Part shown: piece by piece, positions 1-10,363 of the stretch | Numbering within the stretch: position 1 is the stretch's first letter | Layout: the number at the start of each line of letters is the position of its first letter | Assembly: GCF_008795955.1 (NCBI RefSeq) | Contig: NZ_VMHN01000001.1 | Location: forward strand, 806,001-870,000 | Origin: Marinobacter denitrificans | Lineage (GTDB): Bacteria > Pseudomonadota > Gammaproteobacteria > Pseudomonadales > Oleiphilaceae | Reading direction: 5' to 3' | DNA: 64,000 nt | Made by a program: the position numbers and the translations under genes | The notes under the pieces: model-generated | The model's input: only the letters and a program-made list of their open reading frames with translations | What the model was told of the DNA's origin: nothing | Database searches by the model: none

Positions 1-1
1 G

Positions 2-151
2 GGTGTATTCGGCACTGGCACCGCCTGGCCGGACCTTATCGTTGCCGGCATTATGGGCACGCTCGCGATCACCGCTGGCATCAGTGTCGTGCGCCATGCG
101 CGCAGTGACATTGCCCAGGGAAAAATCGCTGAGGCAGCTTATGGCGGCTGA
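2..151 (+). CDS. Cation efflux (CDF) transporter, C-terminal fragment
   Basis: The reading frame is open from base 2 to a TGA at 149-151 and its start lies left of the window. The 49 visible residues include GTAWPDLIVAGIMGTLAI followed by a hydrophobic helix and a short basic tail. This matches the last transmembrane helix of cation diffusion facilitator proteins (CzcD/ZitB type), which export Zn2+, Co2+ or Cd2+ across the inner membrane in exchange for protons. Only the tail is visible, so the metal cannot be assigned. The family call rests on this short match alone. Confidence 0.6.
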   Translation, partial: GVFGTGTAWPDLIVAGIMGTLAITAGISVVRHARSDIAQGKIAEAAYGG

Positions 152-271
152 GTTCGGTCATCCCGGCGGACTTTATGGATGCTTGTTATAGTGCGTCTCT
201 TCTGATCGAGTGCTAATGTGATTTCGTAGGAACTGGTAGCGTCATTTGCCAACCGTCAGAAGGAGCCTAAC

Positions 272-835
272 ATGAGCATATCGAAGGGTACCGAAGCCAG
301 CGGTAAACAGCCGTTTCTGTCCGACATCAAAAAAATCCGGGAACGCGCCCGCGCAAACATGCGTGACGGCGCAATCACCGAAGGCTACAAGGCCGACCGG
401 GAAACCGTGATCAGAATTCTCAACGAGGCACTCGCTACCGAGATTGTCTGTGTGCTGCGCTACAAGCATCACTACTATGCAGCAGACGGGCTGAACGCCG
501 AAGCTGTAGCGCAGGAGTTTCTTGAACACGCACAGCAGGAACAGGAGCACGCCGATCAAATTGCCGAGCGTATTGCCCAGTTGGGAGGCAACCCGAACTT
601 TTCACCGGACAGCCTGACGGCTCGCAGCCACTCGGAATACGTAGAAGGTGACACCCTAAAGGAGATGATCGAAGAAGATCTGGTAGCGGAACGTATCGCC
701 ATCGACAGCTATCGCGAGATCATCCAGTACCTGGGCGACGACGATCCGACCACACGGCGGTTAATGGAAGAGATTCTCGCCGTTGAGGAGGAACATGCCG
801 ACGATATGGCCGGCTTGCTACAGGATTATGATTAA
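272..835 (+). CDS. Ferritin-like / bacterioferritin-family protein
   Basis: A 187-residue, mainly helical protein with no signal peptide, preceded by an AGAAGGAG ribosome site. It carries the spaced ferritin diiron ligands: a Glu in ALATEIVCVLRYKHHYY (about residue 55), an E..H pair in FLEHAQQEQEHADQI (about 83-95), a Glu in EEDLVAERIAIDSY (about 137) and E..H in AVEEEHADDM (about 171-177). This is the bacterioferritin/Dps-like four-helix-bundle layout, expected to oxidise and store iron or protect against peroxide in the cytoplasm. It is longer at the N terminus (about 40 charged residues) than classical Bfr, and the haem-binding Met is not evident. I call it ferritin-like rather than Bfr. 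Confidence 0.75.
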   Translation: MSISKGTEASGKQPFLSDIKKIRERARANMRDGAITEGYKADRETVIRILNEALATEIVCVLRYKHHYYAADGLNAEAVAQEFLEHAQQEQEHADQIAERIAQLGGNPNFSPDSLTARSHSEYVEGDTLKEMIEEDLVAERIAIDSYREIIQYLGDDDPTTRRLMEEILAVEEEHADDMAGLLQDYD

Positions 836-858
836 CGAGCGGCCCGGCGCACCAGACT

Positions 859-1344
859 TCAGTCGCTGTCTCCAGCACTGAAGTCCGTCAGCGTATACTG
901 AATCTCGTCGTCAGCAATCATTTCATGGCCGTCGTACTTAATACGGCGAGGGAAGCCAAAGCTGGGATCGTACTCCACCTCCAGCTTGTGAGGTTTCCGT
1001 GCTGCCGAGGTCTCAATAAAGCGAAACACCCCGGCAATGGTCAGCCTGTAGTTATCCAATTGGTCCCGTTGCTTCAAGGGCTGCTCCAGGCCCTTAACCT
1101 CAACAACATCACCGTCTACAACGCTTACCCGCAGAGGTTGACGCAGCTCCGGTGGGCAGAAACAGGTCTGGGTGACGGTAACCTGGTAGGCGGAGGGGGC
1201 TTTGGCATTCCACAACGCCTGTGCCTGGGGTAAAGTTTCCGGTGCCATATCTGAAAACCTTTCAGCACTCGCATCGGAGGCTGTGGCACTACAGCCAGTC
1301 AGCAGCAGCACCAGCAACGGGAATGACAAACGCCGAACCAGCAT
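859..1344 (-). CDS. DUF6174-type lipoprotein
   Basis: A 161-residue protein starting MLVRRLSF with a lipoprotein signal and lipobox LLTGC (about residues 13-17). The mature part has YQVTVTQTCFCPPELRQP and RIKYDGHEMIADDEIQYTL, the pattern of the DUF6174 family, small exported proteins of unknown function. I chose the ATG at 1344 over the longer frame because it gives a clean signal peptide and because TAATG couples it directly to the stop of the upstream protease gene (1-base overlap). That coupling suggests co-translation with the metalloprotease. Confidence 0.75.
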   Translation of the reverse strand: MLVRRLSFPLLVLLLTGCSATASDASAERFSDMAPETLPQAQALWNAKAPSAYQVTVTQTCFCPPELRQPLRVSVVDGDVVEVKGLEQPLKQRDQLDNYRLTIAGVFRFIETSAARKPHKLEVEYDPSFGFPRRIKYDGHEMIADDEIQYTLTDFSAGDSD

Positions 1345-2969
1345 TACCCCAGACTCCTGCGGCGAATGCCAGCTCCGGTGATGCCCAGCAGAACCCATAA
1401 CCAGTGCATGGCGCCACCACCGCCACCGCCGCTGCTACCGCTGGAGTCTGACGTATCGGAATCCGTCTTTCGTGGGGTGCCTGATGTGTCGGAGTCAGAC
1501 GTTTCGGACAAAGCAACAGTGATCTCCGTGAGCAACTCATCGTTACCGGGGCGAATGTCTTTGACCTCCCCGCCGCTACTGGACAGTGTCACATTTTGCA
1601 GCAAAGTAAACGTTGGACTTGAGCCCGCAACGGCATTAATACTGAGCGGGAGGCTCTCTCGCGCAGTAACACCACTGCAACTGAATGAAGTATCGTCCAG
1701 CAGAGCACACGGATTTCCATCAATACTCACGCCCTGCAGTTGCCCTTCGCTCTCCCCGACCACACCCGTTATGGTCAGCCCATCTGCGGGCTCTGCGGCC
1801 TGCCGGTAAGCCACGTTGAAGTTGGCCTGAAAGCTGGCGCCAGGCTCCACTTCAAGAGGGTTGCCGTCAACGTTCAGGATGCCGGCATCAGCGGGGAAGT
1901 TGAAGCATTGCTCAACGGCATTGAGCTCCGAAATCCTGTTACTGATATCGGTAAAGGAACAGCCTGAAAAGGAAGTAGCCGAAGGGTCAACATAGGGGCT
2001 CATGATGTGGTCGCCCGCCTCGCAACTGGTTCCAGCCCCGTCATGGCCGGCTCCCAGATTGTGGCCTATTTCATGGGCAACAATAACTGCGGTAGTGGCA
2101 TTGGAATCAAATGCTTTGGTGATGCCAGAGGCATACCCGCTACCGTTGCACACCGTTCCGACCCAGGCAAGCCCTGCAGTGGAGTTGTCGAAGTTGCGGC
2201 CACTGACAAAATGGAAAATGGATTGTTCGCTTTTGAGGAACGAAATCTCACGATTGCCGCGCTTATAGGTAATGTCATTCAGCAACATTTCGGGATCGGT
2301 CGTGCTGTCAAACAAATCAGCGCCCATAAACGTCAGCGACAGAGTGTCGAAAACAACTCCGAACTGGTCCGCGTAAAATCCTTCCACCATATTAACTATA
2401 GCCGCCGCACGGCTCTGATAATCATCCGGAAAACGGCTCTGGAATTCTCTATCGAATGCCAGCTCCAGCTCCATCATAAGGCAGGCGCCATCAACCTTAT
2501 CCGCACATAGAGTATCGTAGTTTGCAGAAACCGCCTGCACCGTGGCCATGTCGGCCAGGCTGTCGGGGGTAATGGCGGATTCACTGTGAACATGGTCCAC
2601 GCCACACTGGGGCGCTTCCATCTGACTGAAACTGAAGCTGGTAGCGTGATCTGATTGCGACGAACCACCCAGGGTCTGCATGCGCCCAAACACGAACGCC
2701 AGGCCTTCCCATCCACTCTCCAGCCGGGAAATCCTTACCCAGCTATCCGGATCCTCTGGGAAATGGCCCTTATAATGCTTGCCGGCCAGGTTTTCCTCGG
2801 CGGAGCTGCCTGCTATCTGCAGCTGCCGATTTGGCTCAAGTACGGCATCATAGCCATACCCGTCAATCCAGATGGTTTTTACCAGGTTGTCATTTGCGAC
2901 CACAGGCATCGACAATGTCAGCAGGAAGATGAATCCTGAGATAACAATCTGTATAAACTTGAATGGCAT
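1344..2969 (-). CDS. Secreted reprolysin-like (M12) zinc metalloprotease with GlyGly-CTERM tail
   Basis: A 541-residue secreted protease. Residues 1-25 are a signal peptide. The zinc site AHEIGHNLGAGHDG (His299, Glu300, His303, His309) matches the metzincin HExxHxxGxxHD motif, and HIMSP (Met323) is the Met-turn. A Ser/Asp/Thr-rich linker (about 485-513) leads to a run of six glycines, a hydrophobic segment WLWVLLGITGAGI and a basic end RRRSLG. This is the GlyGly-CTERM sorting signal, known to be cut by rhombosortase during type II secretion. The gene for a rhombosortase lies divergently 91 bases away, which supports this reading. The substrate is unknown. Confidence 0.88.
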   Translation of the reverse strand: MPFKFIQIVISGFIFLLTLSMPVVANDNLVKTIWIDGYGYDAVLEPNRQLQIAGSSAEENLAGKHYKGHFPEDPDSWVRISRLESGWEGLAFVFGRMQTLGGSSQSDHATSFSFSQMEAPQCGVDHVHSESAITPDSLADMATVQAVSANYDTLCADKVDGACLMMELELAFDREFQSRFPDDYQSRAAAIVNMVEGFYADQFGVVFDTLSLTFMGADLFDSTTDPEMLLNDITYKRGNREISFLKSEQSIFHFVSGRNFDNSTAGLAWVGTVCNGSGYASGITKAFDSNATTAVIVAHEIGHNLGAGHDGAGTSCEAGDHIMSPYVDPSATSFSGCSFTDISNRISELNAVEQCFNFPADAGILNVDGNPLEVEPGASFQANFNVAYRQAAEPADGLTITGVVGESEGQLQGVSIDGNPCALLDDTSFSCSGVTARESLPLSINAVAGSSPTFTLLQNVTLSSSGGEVKDIRPGNDELLTEITVALSETSDSDTSGTPRKTDSDTSDSSGSSGGGGGGAMHWLWVLLGITGAGIRRRSLG

Positions 2970-3060
2970 TGAACGTCCCTGTCTGGTTTCTCGCGGGCTG
3001 CGTGAAATCTAATCAAATCGCGAAACGAGCACTACGGAGTTTGCGTAACGTAATGTATTT

Positions 3061-3657
3061 ATGAGGACTGTTTCTGAATTGCGGCTTCCTTCCTGCTGGC
3101 CACGCTTCACGCTGCTGGCAGCGCTGCTAGCGTTTGCCGCCCTGATACCGGCTGTGGCGCTTGAGTGGTCCCGCCCCGGAATTGCCGCAGGCGAATACTG
3201 GCGCCTGATCACCGGCCACTGGGTTCATCTTGGCACCAACCACCTGCTACTGAACCTGGCCGGATTGCTGGTAACCAGCCTGCTGTTTACTCGCCACCCT
3301 CCCCTGGCCTGGTGGCTAAGCTACCTGGCTCTGGCACCCCTCGTCATTTCCGCCGGCCTGCTGCTTATTGCACCTGAATTGGCCTGGTACCGGGGGTTTT
3401 CGGGTTGCCTTCACGGCCTTCTGGTGTTCACTGCACTTTTCAACCTCAGATCTGATACCCGCTGGAGCCTCATTATTCTGGGGTTCATTGCACTGAAGCT
3501 GCTATTCGAGAACGTCCTGTATCCCGCAACCGGGCACAACCCGCTGATTGGTGGCTCGGTAGTCACACAGGCCCACTGGCTCGGGGCGCTGACCGGCCTG
3601 GGGGCGGGCATCATGCTGCTTCTGCACAAAGCTGTACGGCCTGCTATCAGGGAATGA
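3061..3657 (+). CDS. rrtA: Rhombosortase (rhomboid-family intramembrane serine protease)
   Basis: A 198-residue polytopic membrane protein with the rhomboid features HWVHLGTNHLLLN (residues 53-65), the nucleophile motif GFSGCLHG (Ser114) and a late catalytic His in QAHWLGALTG (about His172). It has the short architecture of rhombosortases, which cut GlyGly-CTERM proteins near their Gly-rich motif. It is divergent from a gene encoding exactly such a substrate (1344-2969), which strongly supports the call. Its 3' end overlaps the convergent AEC transporter gene by 11 bases. Confidence 0.85.
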   Translation: MRTVSELRLPSCWPRFTLLAALLAFAALIPAVALEWSRPGIAAGEYWRLITGHWVHLGTNHLLLNLAGLLVTSLLFTRHPPLAWWLSYLALAPLVISAGLLLIAPELAWYRGFSGCLHGLLVFTALFNLRSDTRWSLIILGFIALKLLFENVLYPATGHNPLIGGSVVTQAHWLGALTGLGAGIMLLLHKAVRPAIRE

Positions 3658-4567
3658 CCAGCGCCACCATCAATGGAATGAAGGCGAGCGCAAACAGGGT
3701 ACTCAACAAAGCGGTCCCTGCGGCCTGTTTAGGGGCGGTATCGAGCAGGGTGGCAATCACCACCGTATTGGCAGCAATAGGTGTTATGGAGATCAGGAAG
3801 ATCGCCTGGTAGACCGCAAGGTTATAGAGGCCAAAGATGTTGGCGTCCAACCACCAGAACGCCATAGCCGCTAAAGGCCAGGACACGAATTTGCCGAAGA
3901 AGGCCAGGCCGGTGAAGCGAAGATTGCCGGCCAGCCCCCGAAAGCTGAGTATGCCCATGCCAATGATCATCATGCCCAGAATGCTGTAGGCCCCACGCAG
4001 GTTATCGAACAGGGGTGTGAATACATCCGGAATGGAAAAGCCGGAGAGGTTCAGCGTTACGGCCAGAACAAACGCGTATACCGACGGCAGGCGCGCCACC
4101 CGCACCAGAGCGTCTTTCAGGCTGTAACGCCCCCTGGCAGCCAAGTAAAAACCAACGGAATTCTCGAACAGTGTGGTGCCCAGCATGCACACGATATACA
4201 GCGCCAGCCCTTCCTGACCGAATAACAAAAGAGCCACCGGTATGCCGAAGTAGCCGGTATTACCCGTCCCCACCGACAGCGGAATGATGCTGGCACTCTC
4301 GTCTGTGATGAGGCGCCGGGCAACCCCCAGATGCGTGAAAGCGATCGCGCAACACATGGCGAAAGTCAGAAACGGCAACAGGATCACTTCCGCCGACAGG
4401 GGGGCGGCCATAACGCCGGAAAAAACCACCGAGGGCGTCATGATGTAAAGCATGATTCCGGCAATATGTTTGCCGCTCGCCTCCAAATACCTTCCGGCAA
4501 CCCAGCCAAGAAGAACCGTTACATAGAGCGGGATCAGTTTCATAAAAAGAGCAAACGCGGCAGCCAT
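3647..4567 (-). CDS. AEC family transporter (auxin efflux carrier type)
   Basis: A 306-residue inner-membrane protein with about ten hydrophobic segments in two halves. Segments such as FMKLIPLYVTVLLGWVAGR at the N terminus and VGTGNTGYFGIPVALLLFG (about 97-115) are typical of the AEC family, whose bacterial members carry dicarboxylates or other organic anions. No neighbouring metabolic gene indicates a substrate. It is transcribed convergently with rrtA and divergently from norC. Confidence 0.85.
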   Translation of the reverse strand: MAAAFALFMKLIPLYVTVLLGWVAGRYLEASGKHIAGIMLYIMTPSVVFSGVMAAPLSAEVILLPFLTFAMCCAIAFTHLGVARRLITDESASIIPLSVGTGNTGYFGIPVALLLFGQEGLALYIVCMLGTTLFENSVGFYLAARGRYSLKDALVRVARLPSVYAFVLAVTLNLSGFSIPDVFTPLFDNLRGAYSILGMMIIGMGILSFRGLAGNLRFTGLAFFGKFVSWPLAAMAFWWLDANIFGLYNLAVYQAIFLISITPIAANTVVIATLLDTAPKQAAGTALLSTLFALAFIPLMVALVIP

Positions 4568-4684
4568 CAGAACTCCAGGCAGGCAGAAAGCAGGCAGAAT
4601 TTTTCAGGTACACAGGACGCGAAGTCTATCACCTACCCCTCCAGAGGTAACTCCCCGGCGCAATGGTGAAATCTCCCGGCATGC

Positions 4685-4698
4685 TTGACAATGATCAA
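4685..4698 (+). promoter_or_regulatory. FNR/DNR-type box of the norCB promoter
   Basis: TTGACAATGATCAA matches TTGAT-N4-ATCAA in nine of ten specific positions. Its centre (4691.5) is 41.5 bases before about 4733, and a -10-like TATCCT lies at 4721-4726. That is the class II activator spacing of FNR/Anr/Dnr promoters. It probably drives norC and the genes behind it under low oxygen or NO. Confidence 0.75.
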
Positions 4699-4773
4699 CA
4701 GCATTAGGAATGCATCTTTATATCCTAGTCGGGCAATCAGGTATTCCACAAAACTGAAAAGAGAGATACACAC

Positions 4774-6649
<1,876 letters not shown>

Positions 6650-6706
6650 GTACCGCAGGCCGGGAACCGGTTTCCCGGCCTGCTCAACCCTCTACGGACC
6701 TTTAAC

Positions 6707-7660
6707 GTGCATGCCCAGACGCAACAGAACAGGGACACCCTGCAGCAGAAGCGGTTACTGACACGATCCGCGTTCTTTCTGCTGTTTCTGCTTGCACCGG
6801 TGCTCAATATTTTTCGGTACGATCTGACAGAAACCCATTTCGTGCTTTTCGGATTTCCCCTCTCATTCAACCTTGAACTGGCCTGGGTCACCCAGAGCTC
6901 ACCGGTGGAAGTGGCCGGGCAGATCCTGTTCTGGTTTGTGCTGCCCATCACCCTGCTCGTACCTCTCGTACTCTGGATAGCCTGGAAATGGGGGCGGATT
7001 TACTGCGGATGGCTATGCCCGCATTTCTCGGTGGTGGAAACCATCAACCAACTGATGACCCGAATTACGGGCCGCCCGACCCTGTACGAAGCCCTCAGGA
7101 AGGGCCGTCGCGGCAAGGCGCTGCACTGGGCGGGGCTGACGCTGGCCTGTGCCCTGATCGGCTTTTCCTGGGCACTGGCGATGCTGTCCTACCTGCTGCC
7201 GCCAATCCCCCTGTATACCGACCTGGTTACCGGTGAACTGGCAAAGTACCCGGCGATATTCCTCGCGGTGGCCACCTCACTGTTTACCCTGGATTTCCTG
7301 TTCGCCCGGCATCTGTTCTGCAAATACGGCTGCGCCTTCGGGGTCGTCCAGAGCATCGCCTGGATGGCCAACGGCAGAGGTAAAGTAGTCACCTTCGATG
7401 CCAGGCGGGCCGCTGCCTGCCAGGATTGTACAAAGGCCTGTGATGAGGCCTGCCCCATGCGCTTACCCACCCGCAGTCACAAGCGGGCGAAATTTACCTG
7501 CACCCAGTGCCTGCAGTGCGTGAGCGCGTGTCGCGAGGTACAGAAGAACAACCCGGAAGGTTCCCTGCTGAGCTGGGAACCGGGTGAACCCGGCAGACAG
7601 ACCATTCTGATCCCGGTCCGCCAGGTGGATCCACCACGCCAGCAACGCGCCAGAGCCTGA
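6707..7660 (+). CDS. Membrane polyferredoxin (CcoG/NapH/NosR-like) in the nor operon
   Basis: A 317-residue protein with about five membrane helices. It has two Cys-x3-Cys pairs after helices (CGWLCP at 100-105, CKYGC at 205-209) and two soluble [4Fe-4S] motifs: Cys238/241/245/249 followed by Pro, and Cys265/268/271/275. This pattern recalls CcoG (RdxA), NapH and the C-terminal part of NosR, which move electrons across or within the inner membrane. It lies between norB and norD, so a role in electron supply or metal-centre assembly for NO reductase is an inference. The start is GTG; the only nearby ATG is out of frame. Confidence 0.75.
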   Translation: MHAQTQQNRDTLQQKRLLTRSAFFLLFLLAPVLNIFRYDLTETHFVLFGFPLSFNLELAWVTQSSPVEVAGQILFWFVLPITLLVPLVLWIAWKWGRIYCGWLCPHFSVVETINQLMTRITGRPTLYEALRKGRRGKALHWAGLTLACALIGFSWALAMLSYLLPPIPLYTDLVTGELAKYPAIFLAVATSLFTLDFLFARHLFCKYGCAFGVVQSIAWMANGRGKVVTFDARRAAACQDCTKACDEACPMRLPTRSHKRAKFTCTQCLQCVSACREVQKNNPEGSLLSWEPGEPGRQTILIPVRQVDPPRQQRARA

Positions 7661-7669
7661 GGAGTTGAA

Positions 7670-9493
7670 ATGGAAGAGTGGGTAGGCTTCAAGTGGCACG
7701 AATACATCACCCGCCAGGCCATGGGCGAGTTCCCGGAGCATGCGGTTCACCTCAAGGATGAAGCCCGCACCCTGGGTATCCTGTTCCGTGCCTTGGGGGG
7801 CGACCCCGCATTGAGCCTGGTCACCGCAGAGCCTCGCCACTTCCGCACCCGGCGCCGCTTTTTGCAGAAACTGGCGGGTACCCACAAGAAATTCGAGCTG
7901 GCCTGGCGTGATGAGCAGAGCCTGCGGCTGCCGGAACGCCTGGCACTGTTCCCCTCGAAACGGGTCAACCGGGACCTGTACCTCTGGCTGGCAGCACTGG
8001 CTTCCCGCGGCGAACTCACCGATGCCGACTGGCTCACCGGCAACCAGGCCATGGTTCTGACCGTACTGGCGGAATGGCCGGGGCTGGAACCGGTCTATCA
8101 ACGCCTGGTGCGCCATACCCTGCAATGGCGCCCGGACCCGGAGAGTCTGCCCCCGGCGGAGAGTCGCCGCGAGAAGGCCATTCGCCAGGCGCTGATCTAC
8201 CCCGGCAGCGTTGAAAGGCTGCCGCCGGCAGAATCAGACCCCTGGCCGGTTGTGATCTGGCTCTACCCTACGGTTGCCCTGGGCAAGGTGACTGGCCAGA
8301 TCATCGGCGACGACAACCTGACCTCAACACCGGGCGGCCTGGCGAAAAAACGCAAGCGCCGCCGCGCCGAGCGGGTGGACGCATTCGACAAGGATCAGGG
8401 CCTGATGCTGTTTCGCCTGGAAAGCCTGTTCTCATGGAGCGAGTTCATTCCCGTGGACCGGGCCGGTGACGACACGGAGGAAGACGATGCTGACTCAGTG
8501 GCGGATGACATGGACATGATCTCTGTCTCCAAGGACCGCAGGGAAGCCTCCTCGGCCATCAAGTTCGACCTGGACCTGCCCTCGGAAGAAAACGACGACC
8601 TGCACCTGGGCCCGGGCATTCACCTGCCGGAATGGGACTGGCGCAGCCAGAGTTACCGGGAAAAGTTCTGTTGCCTGCAACCCATGCTGAGCAAGGATTC
8701 GGTGCCGACCAGACTGCCAGACCACCTGTCCAGATCTGCCATGCGCTTACGCCGCCAGTTCCATGCGCTGAAACCCCTGCGACAGTGGGAACGCCGGCAG
8801 ACTGAGGGCGAAGAACTGGACCTGGACGCCTGCATGGAGCGGGAAGTCCAGCATCGCAGGGGCACCGGCGTGATCAACCAGAAGCTGTTCCGCCGCTGCA
8901 AGCAGAATCAGCGGGACCTGGCATGCCTGATTCTGGCGGATATTTCCATGTCCACCGATACCTATATCAACAACAGCCAGCGGGTGATCGACATCGCCCG
9001 GGACGGCTTGCAGCTGCTCAGCGAAGCACTCCAGGCCAGCCGCGACCCCTTTGCCATATTCGCATTCTCGTCACGGCGCCGGGACCATATCCGCTTTCAT
9101 CACATCAAGTCCTTCGATGAGCCTTATAACGATGTCAGCCGGGGCCGCATCCAGGCGCTGGAGCCGGGTTACTACACCCGCATGGGTGCTGCCATCCGCC
9201 AGGCAACCAATCTGCTGAAAGGCCGCCACGAACACCAGAAAATCCTGCTGCTGCTCACCGACGGCAAACCCAACGACCTGGACCTGTACGAAGGCCGTTA
9301 CGGCGTGGAAGACACCCGCATGGCCGTTCAGGAAGCCCACAAGGCCGGTCTGACCCCCTTTTGCGTCACCATCGATGATGACGCCAACGAGTACCTGCCC
9401 TATGTCTTTGGCAGCAACCATTTCGTAGTCATCAAAGACCCGACCCAGTTGCCCCTGCAACTGCCCAAACTCTACATGAACCTGACTCGCTGA
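7670..9493 (+). CDS. norD: NO reductase activation protein with VWA domain
   Basis: A 607-residue cytoplasmic protein whose C-terminal third is a von Willebrand A domain. The metal-ion-dependent adhesion motif is LADISMST (DxSxS, about residues 423-427), with the later conserved LLLTDGKPND. NorD works with the AAA+ ATPase NorQ to insert the non-haem iron or otherwise activate NorCB; the pairing of a VWA and a MoxR-type ATPase is general to this class. NorQ is encoded nearby on the opposite strand (10704-11492). The ribosome site GAGGAG precedes the ATG, and an acidic stretch (about 265-290) separates the domains. Confidence 0.95.
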   Translation: MEEWVGFKWHEYITRQAMGEFPEHAVHLKDEARTLGILFRALGGDPALSLVTAEPRHFRTRRRFLQKLAGTHKKFELAWRDEQSLRLPERLALFPSKRVNRDLYLWLAALASRGELTDADWLTGNQAMVLTVLAEWPGLEPVYQRLVRHTLQWRPDPESLPPAESRREKAIRQALIYPGSVERLPPAESDPWPVVIWLYPTVALGKVTGQIIGDDNLTSTPGGLAKKRKRRRAERVDAFDKDQGLMLFRLESLFSWSEFIPVDRAGDDTEEDDADSVADDMDMISVSKDRREASSAIKFDLDLPSEENDDLHLGPGIHLPEWDWRSQSYREKFCCLQPMLSKDSVPTRLPDHLSRSAMRLRRQFHALKPLRQWERRQTEGEELDLDACMEREVQHRRGTGVINQKLFRRCKQNQRDLACLILADISMSTDTYINNSQRVIDIARDGLQLLSEALQASRDPFAIFAFSSRRRDHIRFHHIKSFDEPYNDVSRGRIQALEPGYYTRMGAAIRQATNLLKGRHEHQKILLLLTDGKPNDLDLYEGRYGVEDTRMAVQEAHKAGLTPFCVTIDDDANEYLPYVFGSNHFVVIKDPTQLPLQLPKLYMNLTR

Positions 9494-9498
9494 TACCC

Positions 9499-10083
9499 AT
9501 GCAAGCACCCACACAGGCACCCTCCATAGAACCCCGCCACCTGCCCGGCGACCTCGCTGTCTGGTTTTTCATCTTCGCGGAACTGGCCGTGTTCGGCATC
9601 CTGTTCATCGGCTTCGGCGTCGCCCGCAGCCTGGATCCGGATACCTTCACCGCCGGCCGCCAGGTGCTGCACCCCTGGACAGGCCTGATCAACACCATCG
9701 GGCTGATCACCGCCAGCTATCTGGTAGCCCTCGCCGTGCACCGTCTGCGACACCGCCAGCCGGGCGTCACCCTGTTACTCTGGGCCGCTATTGCCGCGTC
9801 CGGCATCTACACCTTTGGTAAGCTCTGGGAATACGTGGACCTTTACGGCAGAGGCTACAACCTGGGCACAAATACCTTCTTCATGTTCTATTTCTTCCTC
9901 ACCTTCTTCCACTTCATGCACGTGGTCCTCGGCCAGATCATCCTGGTGGTTCTGGCGGTAAAGGTGAGAAACGGAGGCTACAACGGTGATGACATGAACG
10001 GCATGGAGTCCGGCGCCTCCTACTGGCACATGGTCGATCTGGTGTGGCTGGTGTTGTTCCCGATGCTGTACGTTCTTGCCTGA
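9499..10083 (+). CDS. norE: NorE, cytochrome oxidase subunit III-like protein
   Basis: A 194-residue protein with five hydrophobic helices and the subunit III hallmarks LPGDLAVWFFIFAELAVFG near the N terminus and FFHFMHVVLGQIILV (about 134-148). NorE proteins accompany NorCB in many denitrifiers, affect NO reductase activity, and have no proven catalytic role. It begins 5 bases after norD and is followed 9 bases later by norF. Confidence 0.9.
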   Translation: MQAPTQAPSIEPRHLPGDLAVWFFIFAELAVFGILFIGFGVARSLDPDTFTAGRQVLHPWTGLINTIGLITASYLVALAVHRLRHRQPGVTLLLWAAIAASGIYTFGKLWEYVDLYGRGYNLGTNTFFMFYFFLTFFHFMHVVLGQIILVVLAVKVRNGGYNGDDMNGMESGASYWHMVDLVWLVLFPMLYVLA

Positions 10084-10092
10084 GGAGGCCAG

Positions 10093-10332
10093 ATGCTTGC
10101 TGTCTACATCCTGTTAATGCTTTGCACCATGACGCCAGTGATTGCCATGCAGGCGGGCGCGGATGCTTCCGTGCTGGTGTGGCTGGTGTTTGCACTGATC
10201 ATCGTGAAAGCCGTTCTGCTGGTCGATCATTTCATGGAAATGCGACACGCACCACTGGGGTGGAGACTGGCTTCACAAGGCTGGGCGGTCATCGTTATAG
10301 CTGCTCTGGCCGCCACACGCGGAATCCACTGA
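10093..10332 (+). CDS. norF: NorF, small membrane protein (oxidase subunit IV-like)
   Basis: A 79-residue protein with three hydrophobic segments, the last near ASQGWAVIVIAALAA. VKAVLLVDHFMEMRHAP (about 37-53) is the conserved core of the COX4-like pro/NorF family. It closes the norCB-(polyferredoxin)-norDEF operon. The stop is 31 bases from the stop of a convergent small gene, and no terminator hairpin is evident between them. Confidence 0.85.
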   Translation: MLAVYILLMLCTMTPVIAMQAGADASVLVWLVFALIIVKAVLLVDHFMEMRHAPLGWRLASQGWAVIVIAALAATRGIH

Positions 10333-10363
10333 CCCGGCCGCTCCACCACCAAAACTCCAGGAT

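Noticed and set aside
3..191. 62-codon plus-strand frame at the left edge
   Set aside because: It overlaps the transporter tail in another frame and shows no protein-like features.
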